From the NCBI RefSeq assembly GCF_001305295.1, contig NZ_LJSI01000015.1:1-64000 (forward strand): a stretch of 64,000 nt of DNA, given 5' to 3'. The position numbers and the translations under genes are program-made. Shown piece by piece: positions 44,253 through 53,486 of this stretch. Source of the DNA: Neptunomonas antarctica (lineage in GTDB: Bacteria > Pseudomonadota > Gammaproteobacteria > Pseudomonadales > Balneatricaceae). Numbering within the stretch: the stretch's first letter is position 1; every line of letters starts with the position of its first letter. The notes under the pieces are model-generated. The model was not told the origin of the DNA and ran no database searches. It saw only the letters and a list, made by a program, of their open reading frames with translations.

Positions 44253-45760
44253 TATTCATTCCCTCCTGGAAGTAGAGCAGTCACTGTTGGGACCGAGTTA
44301 TGCAGTTGAGCCGCTGCTAGATTGGTATAGTCTGTAACAGCCCCCCCAAACACGACCAACAGCGGTGATGCAGAGAGTAATAAAACAACGGCGATAATCT
44401 TCAGCGGGGAGATCTTCTCATTATTGGTATTTTCTCCTGCAGCTCGCCAGAAAATAGTGGTACCCGCACGGGATATGGCTACCATCGACGCTAGCCCTGC
44501 TAGCAGCACGACCGCCCATACCCAAGCCGTTTCAGCTAAGCCTTGAGTGGCTTGTAATATCAGTATTTTGCCCACAAAACCTGATAAGGGTGGCATACCC
44601 ACTGACGTGAGTGCGGCAATAAAGAACGCAATGCCTATGAATTTTCCATACCTCATTTTGCGCGCGATCACATAGCGATCTTCGGCTTTGCCTCGTTGCT
44701 TACTAATGAGATCTGCGATCAGGAATAGTGCGCCTGTCACCAAAGTCGTATGCATCATATAGTAAAGCGCTGCTGAGGTGGCTGATTCACGTTGCATGGC
44801 AATCGCCAGCATAAGTGTCCCTACCGAGACGATGACTAAATTGGCAGCGGTTAGCCTTAAGCTCGGGCTGGCAAGTACACCGATGGCTCCCATGGTTAAC
44901 GTTAACAGCGCCAATGGCCATAACCAAGGAATGGCAATACTGGCAAGGGCTCCGGCATCTTCGCCAAAGATGGTCGTGTGTACACGTAAAATACTGTAAA
45001 CACCTACCTTGGTCATAATGGCGAAGAGTGCTGCAACCGGAGCACTGGCTGCTGCATAGGTTTTGGGTAGCCAAAAATGCAATGGCAGCAAAGCCGCTTT
45101 TAGCCCAAATACTACCAACAATAATAGACCGCCGGCTTTCGCTAAGGCTTGTTCATGTTCGTCTAAAAACCTTATTTTGTTGGCCATGTCGGCGATATTA
45201 AGTGAGCCGATGGTGCCGTATAAAATACCCAGTGCAAACAGGAAGATACTCGAGCCGACTAAGTTAAGAATCACATAATGCACATTCATTTTGGTTTTCT
45301 GTTTACCGCCGCCATGTATCAATAGGGCATAAGAAGCAATCAGCAGCACTTCAAAGAAAACAAACAGATTAAAAATATCCCCTGTTAGAAACGCACCATT
45401 AACCCCCATGATCTGGAACATAAAAAGTGGGTGAAAATACATGCCATCTTTATCTTCTCCTGCACAGGCATATAACTGTGCACACAATCCAAGCACCGAG
45501 GTTAGCAATACCATCATGGTTGATAGTCTGTCGCCGACCAGAGTGATCCCGAAAGGCGGTTGCCAGCCACCCAATATGTACAACTGGGTTCCCTGCTGAT
45601 GGCTGGTGAGCAAAAGCAAAGCAGATACTGTGACGAGAAGAAGCATGATCGAAACGGCAAAAATACGCTGTCGTGTGATGGAGTTACTTAACGGCGGCAG
45701 TAGCATAAAGACTGCCGCCAGCATCGGTAATAAAATGGGAAAAATAGCTAAGTGTTGCAT
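44252..45760 (-). CDS. mrpD: Mrp Na+/H+ antiporter subunit D
   Basis: A 502-residue polytopic protein homologous to the proton-pumping subunits of complex I. Features include FLTGDIFNLFVFFEVLLIASYALL (with the conserved Glu), VFGLKAALLPLHFWLPKTYAAA with the Lys expected in the proton path, and SGFVGKILILQA. It is distinguished from the MrpA subunit by its length and by LINGLP-type gaps. One-base overlaps with mrpC and mrpE. Confidence 0.94.
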   Translation of the reverse strand: MQHLAIFPILLPMLAAVFMLLPPLSNSITRQRIFAVSIMLLLVTVSALLLLTSHQQGTQLYILGGWQPPFGITLVGDRLSTMMVLLTSVLGLCAQLYACAGEDKDGMYFHPLFMFQIMGVNGAFLTGDIFNLFVFFEVLLIASYALLIHGGGKQKTKMNVHYVILNLVGSSIFLFALGILYGTIGSLNIADMANKIRFLDEHEQALAKAGGLLLLVVFGLKAALLPLHFWLPKTYAAASAPVAALFAIMTKVGVYSILRVHTTIFGEDAGALASIAIPWLWPLALLTLTMGAIGVLASPSLRLTAANLVIVSVGTLMLAIAMQRESATSAALYYMMHTTLVTGALFLIADLISKQRGKAEDRYVIARKMRYGKFIGIAFFIAALTSVGMPPLSGFVGKILILQATQGLAETAWVWAVVLLAGLASMVAISRAGTTIFWRAAGENTNNEKISPLKIIAVVLLLSASPLLVVFGGAVTDYTNLAAAQLHNSVPTVTALLPGGNE

Positions 45761-46125
45761 TAACCATTCCTCTTATCTGAAACACTGAGTCGGCGGGGCT
45801 GGTCGGGCATTTGACCGTCTACATGATCATCCCCTTGGTCCGCTCGTGAGCGCATTGCTAATATCACCACAAATGCCGTCATGGCAAAGCCGATTACAAT
45901 AGCGGTTAATACCAGTGCTTGCGGTAATGGGTCACTGTATTCAGCGGATTTTCCAAGTACTGCCGCACCATTGAGTTTTAGGCGGCCACTGGCGAATAGA
46001 AACAAGTTTACTGCGTACGACAGCAGGGTTAAACCAATGACAACGGTGAATGTCCGTCCTCTTAGTACGAGAAAAAAACCACACGTAGTCAATACACCAA
46101 CACAGAACGCATAAATCGCTTCCAT
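45760..46125 (-). CDS. mrpC: Mrp Na+/H+ antiporter subunit C
   Basis: A 121-residue, three-span NuoK-like subunit. GLTLLSYAVNLFLFASGRL and DPLPQALVLTAIVIGFAMTAFVVIL are the MrpC/NuoK signature. Start and stop share bases with mrpAB and mrpD. The end (SVSDKRNG) is polar and cytoplasmic. Confidence 0.94.
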   Translation of the reverse strand: MEAIYAFCVGVLTTCGFFLVLRGRTFTVVIGLTLLSYAVNLFLFASGRLKLNGAAVLGKSAEYSDPLPQALVLTAIVIGFAMTAFVVILAMRSRADQGDDHVDGQMPDQPRRLSVSDKRNG

Positions 46126-48920
46126 TAATCGTTCTCCTTCATTTCAAAGCGTTCGCTAGTGGTTAGCTTGCCCAAATTTGCCAGTATTAACATCACAGAG
46201 CCCACGACCGTTAGGTAAACGCCTAAATCGAACAACATAGCACTGGCGAGTTCGAACTCTCCAATCCAGGGTAAATTGAAGTGATCAAACCAAGTGCTCA
46301 GGAATGGTTTGTCAAATATCCAGCTGCCTAAGCCTGTCGTGGTCGCAATTAATATCCCGCCGGCAATGAGCCATTGGTAGTCGATTTTGATTCGAGGTTT
46401 GATCCACTGAACACCGTGTGCAATATATTGCTGAATAATCGCCACGGCGGTAATAAGACCGGCAATAAAGCCACCACCGGGTACGTTATGGCCACGTAAG
46501 AAAATATAAACGGATACCAGTATCGCTAAAGGAAGAAGGCTCTGTGACACCATTTCAAGCATCATAGGATGAGGATCATTACTCCAGGCGCGTCCGTCGT
46601 CGTCACGTACAGGCATGTAGATACGCATTTTGGCAATCAGTTTAAAAATCCCTAATGCGGCAATACCCAGTACGGTAATTTCACCGAGTGTGTCGAAGCC
46701 TCTGAAATCGACCAAAATGACATTCACCACATTGGTTCCACCGCCACCGGTTTTACTGTTGGCTAAGAAGAAGTCTGAAATCGTATCCAAAGGCGTTGTG
46801 AGCATGGCGAAACAGATAGTGCCTATGACGCAACCTAATAGCCCTGAAATTAATAAATCTCCGCTTAAACGCCTGTTAGTTGACTCTTTCTGTGTACTTT
46901 GCGGTAAAAAGAATAGCGCGAGAAGTAACAAAATAATGGTGACTATTTCAACTGATAGTTGCGTCAGGGCTAAATCTGGTGCTGAAAATTTAGCAAATAT
47001 CAGCGATACCATTAACCCCACAACAGACAAAAATATCAGCGCAAGAAATCGCCGTCTGTACCATATTACGGTTGCGATGGCACTCAATACCAATAGCACG
47101 GCCCCGGTGACGGTTACACCGTCAAGCGGGATTTGAGGGCGTGAGCCTGTGTTCTGAACCAGGTCAAGCAGGGGTAATCCCGCCATGACCAATGTGAATA
47201 ACAACAGTAAAAAGATATACCGTTGCAAAGAGCCATTTTCCAAGGCGCTTATAATGCGCTCAGAAGCGTTGACGATCGATTGAACAACGCCTTCAAAGAT
47301 ATGTTTTGCATCAGGCTCATCGAATTGTGATTGAAACTGGAAAAGATGACGTCGGTTGTAGTAAATAGTTGCGCCTCCCACCATGGCGAGGAAGCTCATG
47401 AACAATGGTATGTTAAATCCGTGCCATATAGCCAAACTGTGAACAGGGACATCATGAGTCAACACTGCAGAAGAGGCGACATGCAATAGGTCACCGACAA
47501 CATAGGCAGGGAATATCCCCACCAGTAAACAGAGGCCTACCAGAATCTCGACCGGCACCTTCATATAACGCGGAGGTTCTTTTGGGGTTTTAGGAAGGTC
47601 TATCGGCTCACCGTTAAAGAATACATCATGAATGAAGCGTAATGAGTAGGCGACAGAAAACGCAGCGCCGACTGTGGCTAACAGCGGAATCATCCAAGAC
47701 AGAGAGCCCAGCGTACTTTGGTTAAGGGTTTCAGCAAAAAACATCTCTTTTGACAGAAAGCCATTCAATAAAGGGACGCCCGCCATTGATAGCGCCGCGA
47801 CGATGGCCAGTGTCGCGGTATAGGGCATGTATTTCATCAGGCCATTGAGCTTGCGCATATCCCGTGAGCCAGACTCGTGATCAATGATTCCGGCAGCCAT
47901 AAACAACGAAGCTTTAAAGATAGCGTGGTTGATAATATGGAATACAGCCGCGACTGCGGCAAGATCCGAGTTAAGACCTAATAGAAGAGTAATAAGCCCT
48001 AGATGGCTAATCGTCGAATAAGCAAGAAGGCCTTTTAGATCATGCTTAAATAGGGCGACATATGCACCTATAAGTAGTGTTATCAACCCGGTTAGACTAA
48101 CAATCATAAACCACAGGTCCGTACCAGCCAATGCGGGATAAAAACGAGCCATGAGGAAAATACCCGCCTTTACCATAGTGGCGGAATGTAGGTAGGCACT
48201 TACCGGTGTAGGTGCCGACATGGCATGGGGTAACCAAAAATGAAATGGGAATTGTGCTGATTTTGTGAATGCACCTAACAGTACCAATACTAATGCTACT
48301 GGATAAGCGGCGTGTGATCGAATTAGGTCACCACTCGCTAATACCGTATCGAGGTCATAACTATCGACCATATTGCCGATCAGCAATAGCCCTGCGAGTA
48401 GAGCAAGTCCACCAGCTCCTGTCACTGTTAGGGCCATTCTCGCGCCTTTTCGGGCCTCTGATTTATGAGACCAAAAGCTGATCAGTAAAAAAGAGCTGAT
48501 ACTGGTTAATTCCCAGAACATCCATAATTGAATCAAGTTATTTGATATGACAATACCGACCATCGCGCTCATAAATAGGATCAGGTAAGCATAGAAATGT
48601 CCCATCGAGTCTTTTGCTGACAGATAGTACCGGGCATATAGAATTACCAGCAGTCCAATGCCGAGTATCAATAATAAAAACAGTAGTGACAATCCATCGA
48701 GCCGAAATGAAAGATCCAGCCCTATAGCGGGAATCCATTCAATGGTTTGCCGAATGGCTTGACCATCAAATATATCCACTGCATACATGAGTACTAGAAT
48801 GAGTGACCAGGCGGGTAATAATGCAACGGATAAAGTACAGATATTGCGGCCGAAACGCTCTGTAAACAAAGGGACTAATGTGCCAATAAGGGGTAGTAGT
48901 ACGACCCATAGCAGGTTCAT
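46125..48920 (-). CDS. mrpA: Mrp Na+/H+ antiporter subunit A fused to subunit B
   Basis: The 931-residue protein joins MrpA (ND5/NuoL-like, about residues 1-780) to an MrpB module (about 790-931). MrpA motifs include LIQLWMFWELTSISSFLLI, FPFHFWLPHAMSAPTPVSAY and STISHLGLITLLLGLNSD. The MrpB part shows LRGHNVPGGGFIAGLITAVA. Fusion of A and B is standard for group 2 Mrp/Pha operons in Pseudomonas and Rhizobium, and there is no separate mrpB here. First gene of the six-gene operon mrpAB-C-D-E-F-G, expected to drive Na+ (or K+) export in exchange for H+ under salt or alkaline conditions. The ribosome site is weak (GGAG 12 bases upstream). Confidence 0.94.
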   Translation of the reverse strand: MNLLWVVLLPLIGTLVPLFTERFGRNICTLSVALLPAWSLILVLMYAVDIFDGQAIRQTIEWIPAIGLDLSFRLDGLSLLFLLLILGIGLLVILYARYYLSAKDSMGHFYAYLILFMSAMVGIVISNNLIQLWMFWELTSISSFLLISFWSHKSEARKGARMALTVTGAGGLALLAGLLLIGNMVDSYDLDTVLASGDLIRSHAAYPVALVLVLLGAFTKSAQFPFHFWLPHAMSAPTPVSAYLHSATMVKAGIFLMARFYPALAGTDLWFMIVSLTGLITLLIGAYVALFKHDLKGLLAYSTISHLGLITLLLGLNSDLAAVAAVFHIINHAIFKASLFMAAGIIDHESGSRDMRKLNGLMKYMPYTATLAIVAALSMAGVPLLNGFLSKEMFFAETLNQSTLGSLSWMIPLLATVGAAFSVAYSLRFIHDVFFNGEPIDLPKTPKEPPRYMKVPVEILVGLCLLVGIFPAYVVGDLLHVASSAVLTHDVPVHSLAIWHGFNIPLFMSFLAMVGGATIYYNRRHLFQFQSQFDEPDAKHIFEGVVQSIVNASERIISALENGSLQRYIFLLLLFTLVMAGLPLLDLVQNTGSRPQIPLDGVTVTGAVLLVLSAIATVIWYRRRFLALIFLSVVGLMVSLIFAKFSAPDLALTQLSVEIVTIILLLLALFFLPQSTQKESTNRRLSGDLLISGLLGCVIGTICFAMLTTPLDTISDFFLANSKTGGGGTNVVNVILVDFRGFDTLGEITVLGIAALGIFKLIAKMRIYMPVRDDDGRAWSNDPHPMMLEMVSQSLLPLAILVSVYIFLRGHNVPGGGFIAGLITAVAIIQQYIAHGVQWIKPRIKIDYQWLIAGGILIATTTGLGSWIFDKPFLSTWFDHFNLPWIGEFELASAMLFDLGVYLTVVGSVMLILANLGKLTTSERFEMKEND

Positions 48921-49062
48921 ATGAGGGGGTAACTCCGGATTAAATGGCGATATAACAAATAACAGACTGATTTATAAGTCATGTCTGGCGTTGTTTACTA
49001 TACACATAGTACTGATTTGGTCAAAAAAACTATAAAGCTTTTGCTATGGAACATACGATTAA

Positions 49063-49277
49063 GTTAACAATTACCTGACAAAAACCTATATTCAAGAAAC
49101 ACTGGGCAGTGAGCGTGCGAATACGGCAAGCAGATTGTCGCTGCACCGGCGCGACAATTAACAAATGATTTTGGGCGAGATTTTTCCGAAAAACAACTAC
49201 GCCGTATGATGCAATTTCACTATCTACGCTCAAGTCGGCTTTTTTTGATCTTTCATTTTCAATTGTCATCCACCTAG
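49063..49277 (+). pseudogene. Relic of a YhcG/DUF1016 N-terminal domain gene
   Basis: On the plus strand 49084-49119 reads TYIQETLGSERA, and one frame over from 49119 the text continues EYGKQIVAAPARQLTNDFGR and DFSEKQLRRMMQF, ending at a TAG (49275-49277). This is the N-terminal DUF1016 domain of YhcG-type PDDEXK proteins, where intact members run ERAEYGKQIV without a break. So there is a one-base deletion at the join, no start codon, and the C-terminal nuclease domain is missing. The residues after MMQF (HYLRSSRLFLIF) are no longer family-like. The opposite-strand frame over this stretch is a shadow. Nothing else is seen in 48921-49361 except the hairpin at 49280. Confidence 0.75.
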
Positions 49278-49279
49278 TA

Positions 49280-49312
49280 AACCTTTAATTACCACTTTGA
49301 TAATTAAAGGTT
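49280..49312. repeat. Inverted repeat downstream of glmS
   Basis: A perfect 12-bp stem AACCTTTAATTA/TAATTAAAGGTT with a 9-base loop lies between the glmS end and the DUF1016 relic. There is no T-run on either side. It could be a glmS terminator of weak type or the end of a small mobile element. Confidence 0.4.
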
Positions 49313-49361
49313 CCGACAGACTTTATTCTTCACTATCAATTATTCAGAAAGTCAGGGAGTG

Positions 49362-51188
49362 TTATTCTACCGTTACTGATTTTGCCAGATTACGCGGCTG
49401 ATCAACATCCGTACCTTTTAATACAGCAACATGATACGACAACAATTGCAGTGGAATGGTGTAGACAATAGGCTCAAGTATTTCTGGCATTTCTGGCATC
49501 CCTAATACGTGGATACCATCTCCAGCCTGAACTTTTTGGGTGCAACCTGCAAATACGAAAAGCTCTCCACCGCGAGCACTCACTTCCTGTAAATTCGCTT
49601 TGAGTTTATCCAGCATGTCGTTTCGTGGCGCAACAGCCACTACTGGCATATCTTTATCTACCAATGCTAACGGGCCGTGTTTCAACTCACCGGCGGGGTA
49701 AGCTTCGGCATGTATGTAAGAGATCTCTTTTAATTTAAGAGCACCTTCCATCGCAACCGGATAAAGCGTTCCACGTCCCAGAAACAAAGAGTGATGTTTT
49801 TCAGCAAACGCTTGCGACATCTTTTCAATATCAACATCCATTGCCAGCGCCTGCTCTATCAGTGCAGGAAGCAGCATAATAGATTCAACTATTTGGCGCT
49901 CTTTCGCTTGCGTCATGTTAAAACGACGGCCGATCACGACGGTCGTTAACAAAAGACAGACTAACTGCGTCGTAAAGGCTTTTGTTGAGGCAACCCCTAT
50001 CTCGGGGCCGGCATTGGTCATCAGAAACAGGTCTGACTCTCGCACCAATGAGCTACCAGGAACATTACAGATGGTCAGACTGGCCAGTATCTGATCTTTT
50101 ACATCGCGTAAAGCCGCCAGTGTATCGGCCGTTTCTCCCGACTGGGAAATGGAAACAAATAATGTTCCCGCCTGAATCACCACCGGACGATAGCGATACT
50201 CACTCGCCACTTCCACATGACAAGGTATGCCTGCTAAACCTTCCATCCAATATTTAGCAATCATACCCGCATGGTAACTGGTACCACAGGCAATGATCTG
50301 AATCTGTTTCACCTGATCAAAGATAGCACTGGCCTGTTCGCCAAAAGCTCGTTCATTGACCATTGCATCCTGTATACGATCTTGGAAAGCGGCCAGCGTT
50401 ACGGCGGGTTGCTCATAGATCTCTTTCAACATGAAATGTTTAAATTGACCTTTATCTGCAGCGGAAATACCGTGTTCGTATTGAGAAACGGCGCGCTCAA
50501 CAGAATTTCCAAGCACATCCCACACCGTGATTTCATCTCGGGTCAACAGAGCCATATCGCCCTCTTCGAGAAACATAAACCGATCGGTAACGGGCAATAG
50601 AGCTAATTGATCGGAGGCTATAAAGTTTTCGCCAATTCCCACACCAATAACCAAAGGGCTGCCCTGTCTCGCAACAATCAGCTCTCCTGGTTTATCTTCA
50701 TGAATAACGCCTAATGCAAAAGCGCCTTCCAATGAAGCAACGGTTTGCTTAACCGCCGTAAGATGATCGGCACCCGCTTTGATTGCCCGGTCAAGTAAAT
50801 GCGCAATGACTTCAGTATCTGTTTCAGACGTGAACAAATATCCAGCAGCCATTAACTCAGCTTTAAGTTGTTCGAAATTTTCAATGATGCCGTTATGCAC
50901 TACGGCCAGTGCACTGCCTGACATGTGCGGGTGAGCATTGTGTTCCGTAGGCTTGCCATGCGTCGCCCAGCGGGTATGTGCAATACCCGCCGAACCTGGC
51001 AAAGGCTGAGCTTCTAGTGCATCCGCCAATGACTGTACTTTGCCTGCACGCCGCAAACGCTGAATAGACTCGCCATTCCAGACAGCCATACCTGCAGAAT
51101 CGTAACCTCTGTATTCTAAACGGCGGAGACCTTCTAATAAAATACCTGATACTGAACGCTCAGCCGTTGCTCCAACAATGCCGCACAT
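49362..51188 (-). CDS. glmS: Glutamine-fructose-6-phosphate aminotransferase GlmS
   Basis: Makes glucosamine-6-phosphate from fructose-6-phosphate and glutamine, the first step to peptidoglycan and LPS amino sugars. The 608 residues begin with the Ntn amidotransferase (MCGIVGATAERSVSGILLEG with nucleophile Cys2, and HTRWATHGKPTEHNAHPH), followed by two SIS domains (for example IACGTSYHAGMIAKYWME and SQSGETADTLAALR). The C-terminus ends KGTDVDQPRNLAKSVTVE as usual. It follows glmU by 12 bases. No glmS ribozyme was seen, consistent with a proteobacterium. Confidence 0.97.
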   Translation of the reverse strand: MCGIVGATAERSVSGILLEGLRRLEYRGYDSAGMAVWNGESIQRLRRAGKVQSLADALEAQPLPGSAGIAHTRWATHGKPTEHNAHPHMSGSALAVVHNGIIENFEQLKAELMAAGYLFTSETDTEVIAHLLDRAIKAGADHLTAVKQTVASLEGAFALGVIHEDKPGELIVARQGSPLVIGVGIGENFIASDQLALLPVTDRFMFLEEGDMALLTRDEITVWDVLGNSVERAVSQYEHGISAADKGQFKHFMLKEIYEQPAVTLAAFQDRIQDAMVNERAFGEQASAIFDQVKQIQIIACGTSYHAGMIAKYWMEGLAGIPCHVEVASEYRYRPVVIQAGTLFVSISQSGETADTLAALRDVKDQILASLTICNVPGSSLVRESDLFLMTNAGPEIGVASTKAFTTQLVCLLLTTVVIGRRFNMTQAKERQIVESIMLLPALIEQALAMDVDIEKMSQAFAEKHHSLFLGRGTLYPVAMEGALKLKEISYIHAEAYPAGELKHGPLALVDKDMPVVAVAPRNDMLDKLKANLQEVSARGGELFVFAGCTQKVQAGDGIHVLGMPEMPEILEPIVYTIPLQLLSYHVAVLKGTDVDQPRNLAKSVTVE

Positions 51189-51200
51189 AATTGCTTCTCC

Positions 51201-52565
51201 TTAGCTTTTCTTGACTGGGCGCTGCCAGTTAGACAGGTTCGTTTGTTTACCGCGAGCGACGGCCAAATGGCTGTCAGCTACTTCTTTTGTGATAGTAGAG
51301 CCGGCACCGACTGTGGCCCCTGAACCAACCTTAACAGGCGCAACTAAAGAGGTATTAGAGCCGATAAACACATTGTCACCAATATCAGTTAACGATTTAT
51401 TCACACCATCATAATTACAGGTAATGGTACCGGCACCAATATTTGTATTTTTACCGATAATTGCATCACCCACATAGCTCAGATGACTAATCTTTGAACC
51501 TTCACCAATAATGGCTTTCTTGGTTTCAACAAAGTTACCCACTTTTGCGCCAGATGCCATCTGTGTACCCGGGCGAATTCTCGCAAAAGGACCCACATCA
51601 CAACAAGCTCCAATAGTGGACTCTTCAATAATGGTATTTGCCTTAATGCGCGAATTTTCACCAATCACTGAATTTTTGATGATGCAGTTTGGTTCAATAA
51701 CCACGCCACGCTCCAAAACAACATCACCTTCAAACACTACGTTAATATCGATAATAACATCACCCGCGACGGTCACTTTACCTCTGATATCGACACGCGA
51801 AGGATCTGCCAATGTTGCACCATCAAGCATTAACAGCTGTGCTTGCTGTAATTGATACCAACGCTCCAGTTCTGCCAGCTGAACACGATTATTAACGCCC
51901 TGCACTTCCTGCTCACAAGCCGGATGTTGCGTTTCAATAGAGATGCCCTGTTCTGCTGCCATGGCAATAATATCTGTCAGGTAATACTCACCTTGCGCAT
52001 TATTAGCAGATAACAGAGGAAGCCATTTCAACAGTAAATGGGTAGGTACGGCCATAATACCGGTATTCACTTCAGTAATAAGCAGTTGAGCAGCCGATGC
52101 ATCTTTCTGCTCAACAATCGCTATGACGTCATTAGTAGCGTTACGGATGATTCGGCCATAGCCTGCAGGCTGCTGTAAATGAACTGTCAATAAACCCAGA
52201 TGCCCTGCAACCGCGCTAGATACTAGTTGCTGCATGGTATCAACACGTGTCAGAGGAACATCACCGTAGAGTATTAAGGTAACGCCCTCAGGATCAACAT
52301 TAGGAAGCGCCTGAGCTACGGCATGCCCGGTGCCCAATTGTTGTTCTTGCAAAGTAAAGGTTACCCGTTCTTCTGATAAAGCACCCTGTAGTAGCTCGGC
52401 ACCATGTCCGATAACAACATGTACGCTCGCACCCTTTATATTCCGGGCTTGATCAAGCACATGTTTAACCATTGGCTTTCCAGCCACGGCATGAAGTACT
52501 TTTGGCAAGGAAGATTTCATTCTGCTTCCCTGTCCTGCTGCAAGAATTACAATATCCGTTGTCAT
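51201..52565 (-). CDS. glmU: Bifunctional GlmU (GlcN-1-P acetyltransferase/UDP-GlcNAc pyrophosphorylase)
   Basis: Makes UDP-GlcNAc in two cytoplasmic steps. Residues 1-230 form the uridyltransferase with LAAGQGSRMKSSLPKVLH and ILYGDVPLT. Residues about 250-454 form the left-handed beta-helix acetyltransferase, with hexapeptide repeats such as IGENSRIKANTIIEESTIG and the end KVGNFVETKKAIIGEGSKIS, YVGDAIIGKNTNIGAGTITC. It is 12 bases before glmS, in the atp-glmU-glmS order common near oriC. Divergent from the TrmB-like gene. Confidence 0.96.
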   Translation of the reverse strand: MTTDIVILAAGQGSRMKSSLPKVLHAVAGKPMVKHVLDQARNIKGASVHVVIGHGAELLQGALSEERVTFTLQEQQLGTGHAVAQALPNVDPEGVTLILYGDVPLTRVDTMQQLVSSAVAGHLGLLTVHLQQPAGYGRIIRNATNDVIAIVEQKDASAAQLLITEVNTGIMAVPTHLLLKWLPLLSANNAQGEYYLTDIIAMAAEQGISIETQHPACEQEVQGVNNRVQLAELERWYQLQQAQLLMLDGATLADPSRVDIRGKVTVAGDVIIDINVVFEGDVVLERGVVIEPNCIIKNSVIGENSRIKANTIIEESTIGACCDVGPFARIRPGTQMASGAKVGNFVETKKAIIGEGSKISHLSYVGDAIIGKNTNIGAGTITCNYDGVNKSLTDIGDNVFIGSNTSLVAPVKVGSGATVGAGSTITKEVADSHLAVARGKQTNLSNWQRPVKKS

Positions 52566-52657
52566 TACCTAATCCTGTAACATCTGAAATGATGCGCTAT
52601 TAACATATTTTATTTAATGGCAGTTAATCTATATGATACCCGACTTTATACAATACT

Positions 52658-52681
52658 TTTTGTCAGGAAAATTTTGACAAA
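52658..52681 (+). promoter_or_regulatory. Palindrome at the start of the TrmB-like gene
   Basis: Inverted repeat TTTGTCA (52658-52664) and TGACAAA (52675-52681) with a 10-base spacer runs up to the first base of the ATG. It overlaps the ribosome-binding region, where a regulator could block its own expression. A weak -10-like TTTATA lies a few bases upstream. Confidence 0.5.
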
Positions 52682-53421
52682 TGCAAAATTCAGCACTTGA
52701 AAGGCTCGGATTAGAGCAACGTGAAATTACTGTTTATCGTGCATTGCTGTCGCTAGGGCCCAGCCCAATCAGGACTATTGCCGATAAAGCTAATATCAAC
52801 CGTGGCACCACTTATGATTGTCTGAAAGGACTATTACAAAAAGGGATTGTCAGCTATTTACCAAAAGGGAAACGGCGTCTGTTTTCGCCACGAAACCCTG
52901 AAGTACTGCTGCAATTAGCGGAACAACGCCAGTTTGAACTCGAAAATGCAATACAACAATTAAAAAGCACTATCATTCCCGAGCTTAATCACCTTAAACC
53001 GGACTTCACCACCGCCAATGTTCAATTTTATGAGGGAGATGATGGAATAGAGTTTGTTCTCAGAGATATTCTCAGTAGCGTATCTCAGAGCACTGAACGT
53101 CAATATTCAGTTTTTTCTTCTAAACCTATCCGCTCACACCTATACAGACCTTTCCCGAATTACACGGCTCAACGCATCCAAAAAGAGATTGGCGTTAGGG
53201 TTATAGCTATTGGTGAAGGAGGTGAAGACGCTGGACTGTCTGAAAGGAAATGGATAAAAACAGAAGGCACTGTCGATGCCGCCTATATTGCGATCTATCC
53301 ACCTAAGTGTGCCATTATCTCTTTGGCATCCAACAACTACCCCACTGCCGTACTGATTGATTCTAAGGAAGTCGCAGGTGCTCAACAAATAATTTTCGAT
53401 ACACTCTGGAAAATGTTATAA
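52681..53421 (+). CDS. TrmB-like transcriptional regulator
   Basis: A 246-residue protein. The N-terminal winged helix-turn-helix (about 1-75) reads LERLGLEQREITVYRALLSLGPSPIRTIADKANINRGTTYDCLKGLLQKGIV, typical of the TrmB family first known as archaeal sugar regulators. A helical linker (QQLKSTIIPELNHLK) precedes a C-terminal domain with YEGDDGIEFVLRDILSSV, the effector fold of this family in bacteria. No ligand can be named. It lies between glmU and atpC on the plus strand, with a palindrome at its start and a terminator at its end, so it is likely monocistronic and self-controlled. Confidence 0.78.
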   Translation: MQNSALERLGLEQREITVYRALLSLGPSPIRTIADKANINRGTTYDCLKGLLQKGIVSYLPKGKRRLFSPRNPEVLLQLAEQRQFELENAIQQLKSTIIPELNHLKPDFTTANVQFYEGDDGIEFVLRDILSSVSQSTERQYSVFSSKPIRSHLYRPFPNYTAQRIQKEIGVRVIAIGEGGEDAGLSERKWIKTEGTVDAAYIAIYPPKCAIISLASNNYPTAVLIDSKEVAGAQQIIFDTLWKML

Positions 53422-53432
53422 AAAAGACACAA

Positions 53433-53460
53433 AAAAAGGCAGCCTAAGCTGCCTTTTTAT
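53433..53460. terminator. Bidirectional terminator between the TrmB-like gene and atpC
   Basis: An 11-bp stem AAAAAGGCAGC/GCTGCCTTTTT with a 4-base loop lies between convergent gene ends. A/T flanks serve both strands. The stem is identical to the hairpin at 6503-6528. Confidence 0.9.
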
Positions 53461-53486
53461 TCGATTGTAACTCAACGACGTCAGTC

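Noticed and set aside
49030-49269. Open frame of 79 codons on the minus strand
   Set aside because: It is antisense to the DUF1016 relic on the plus strand and has no protein-like features.
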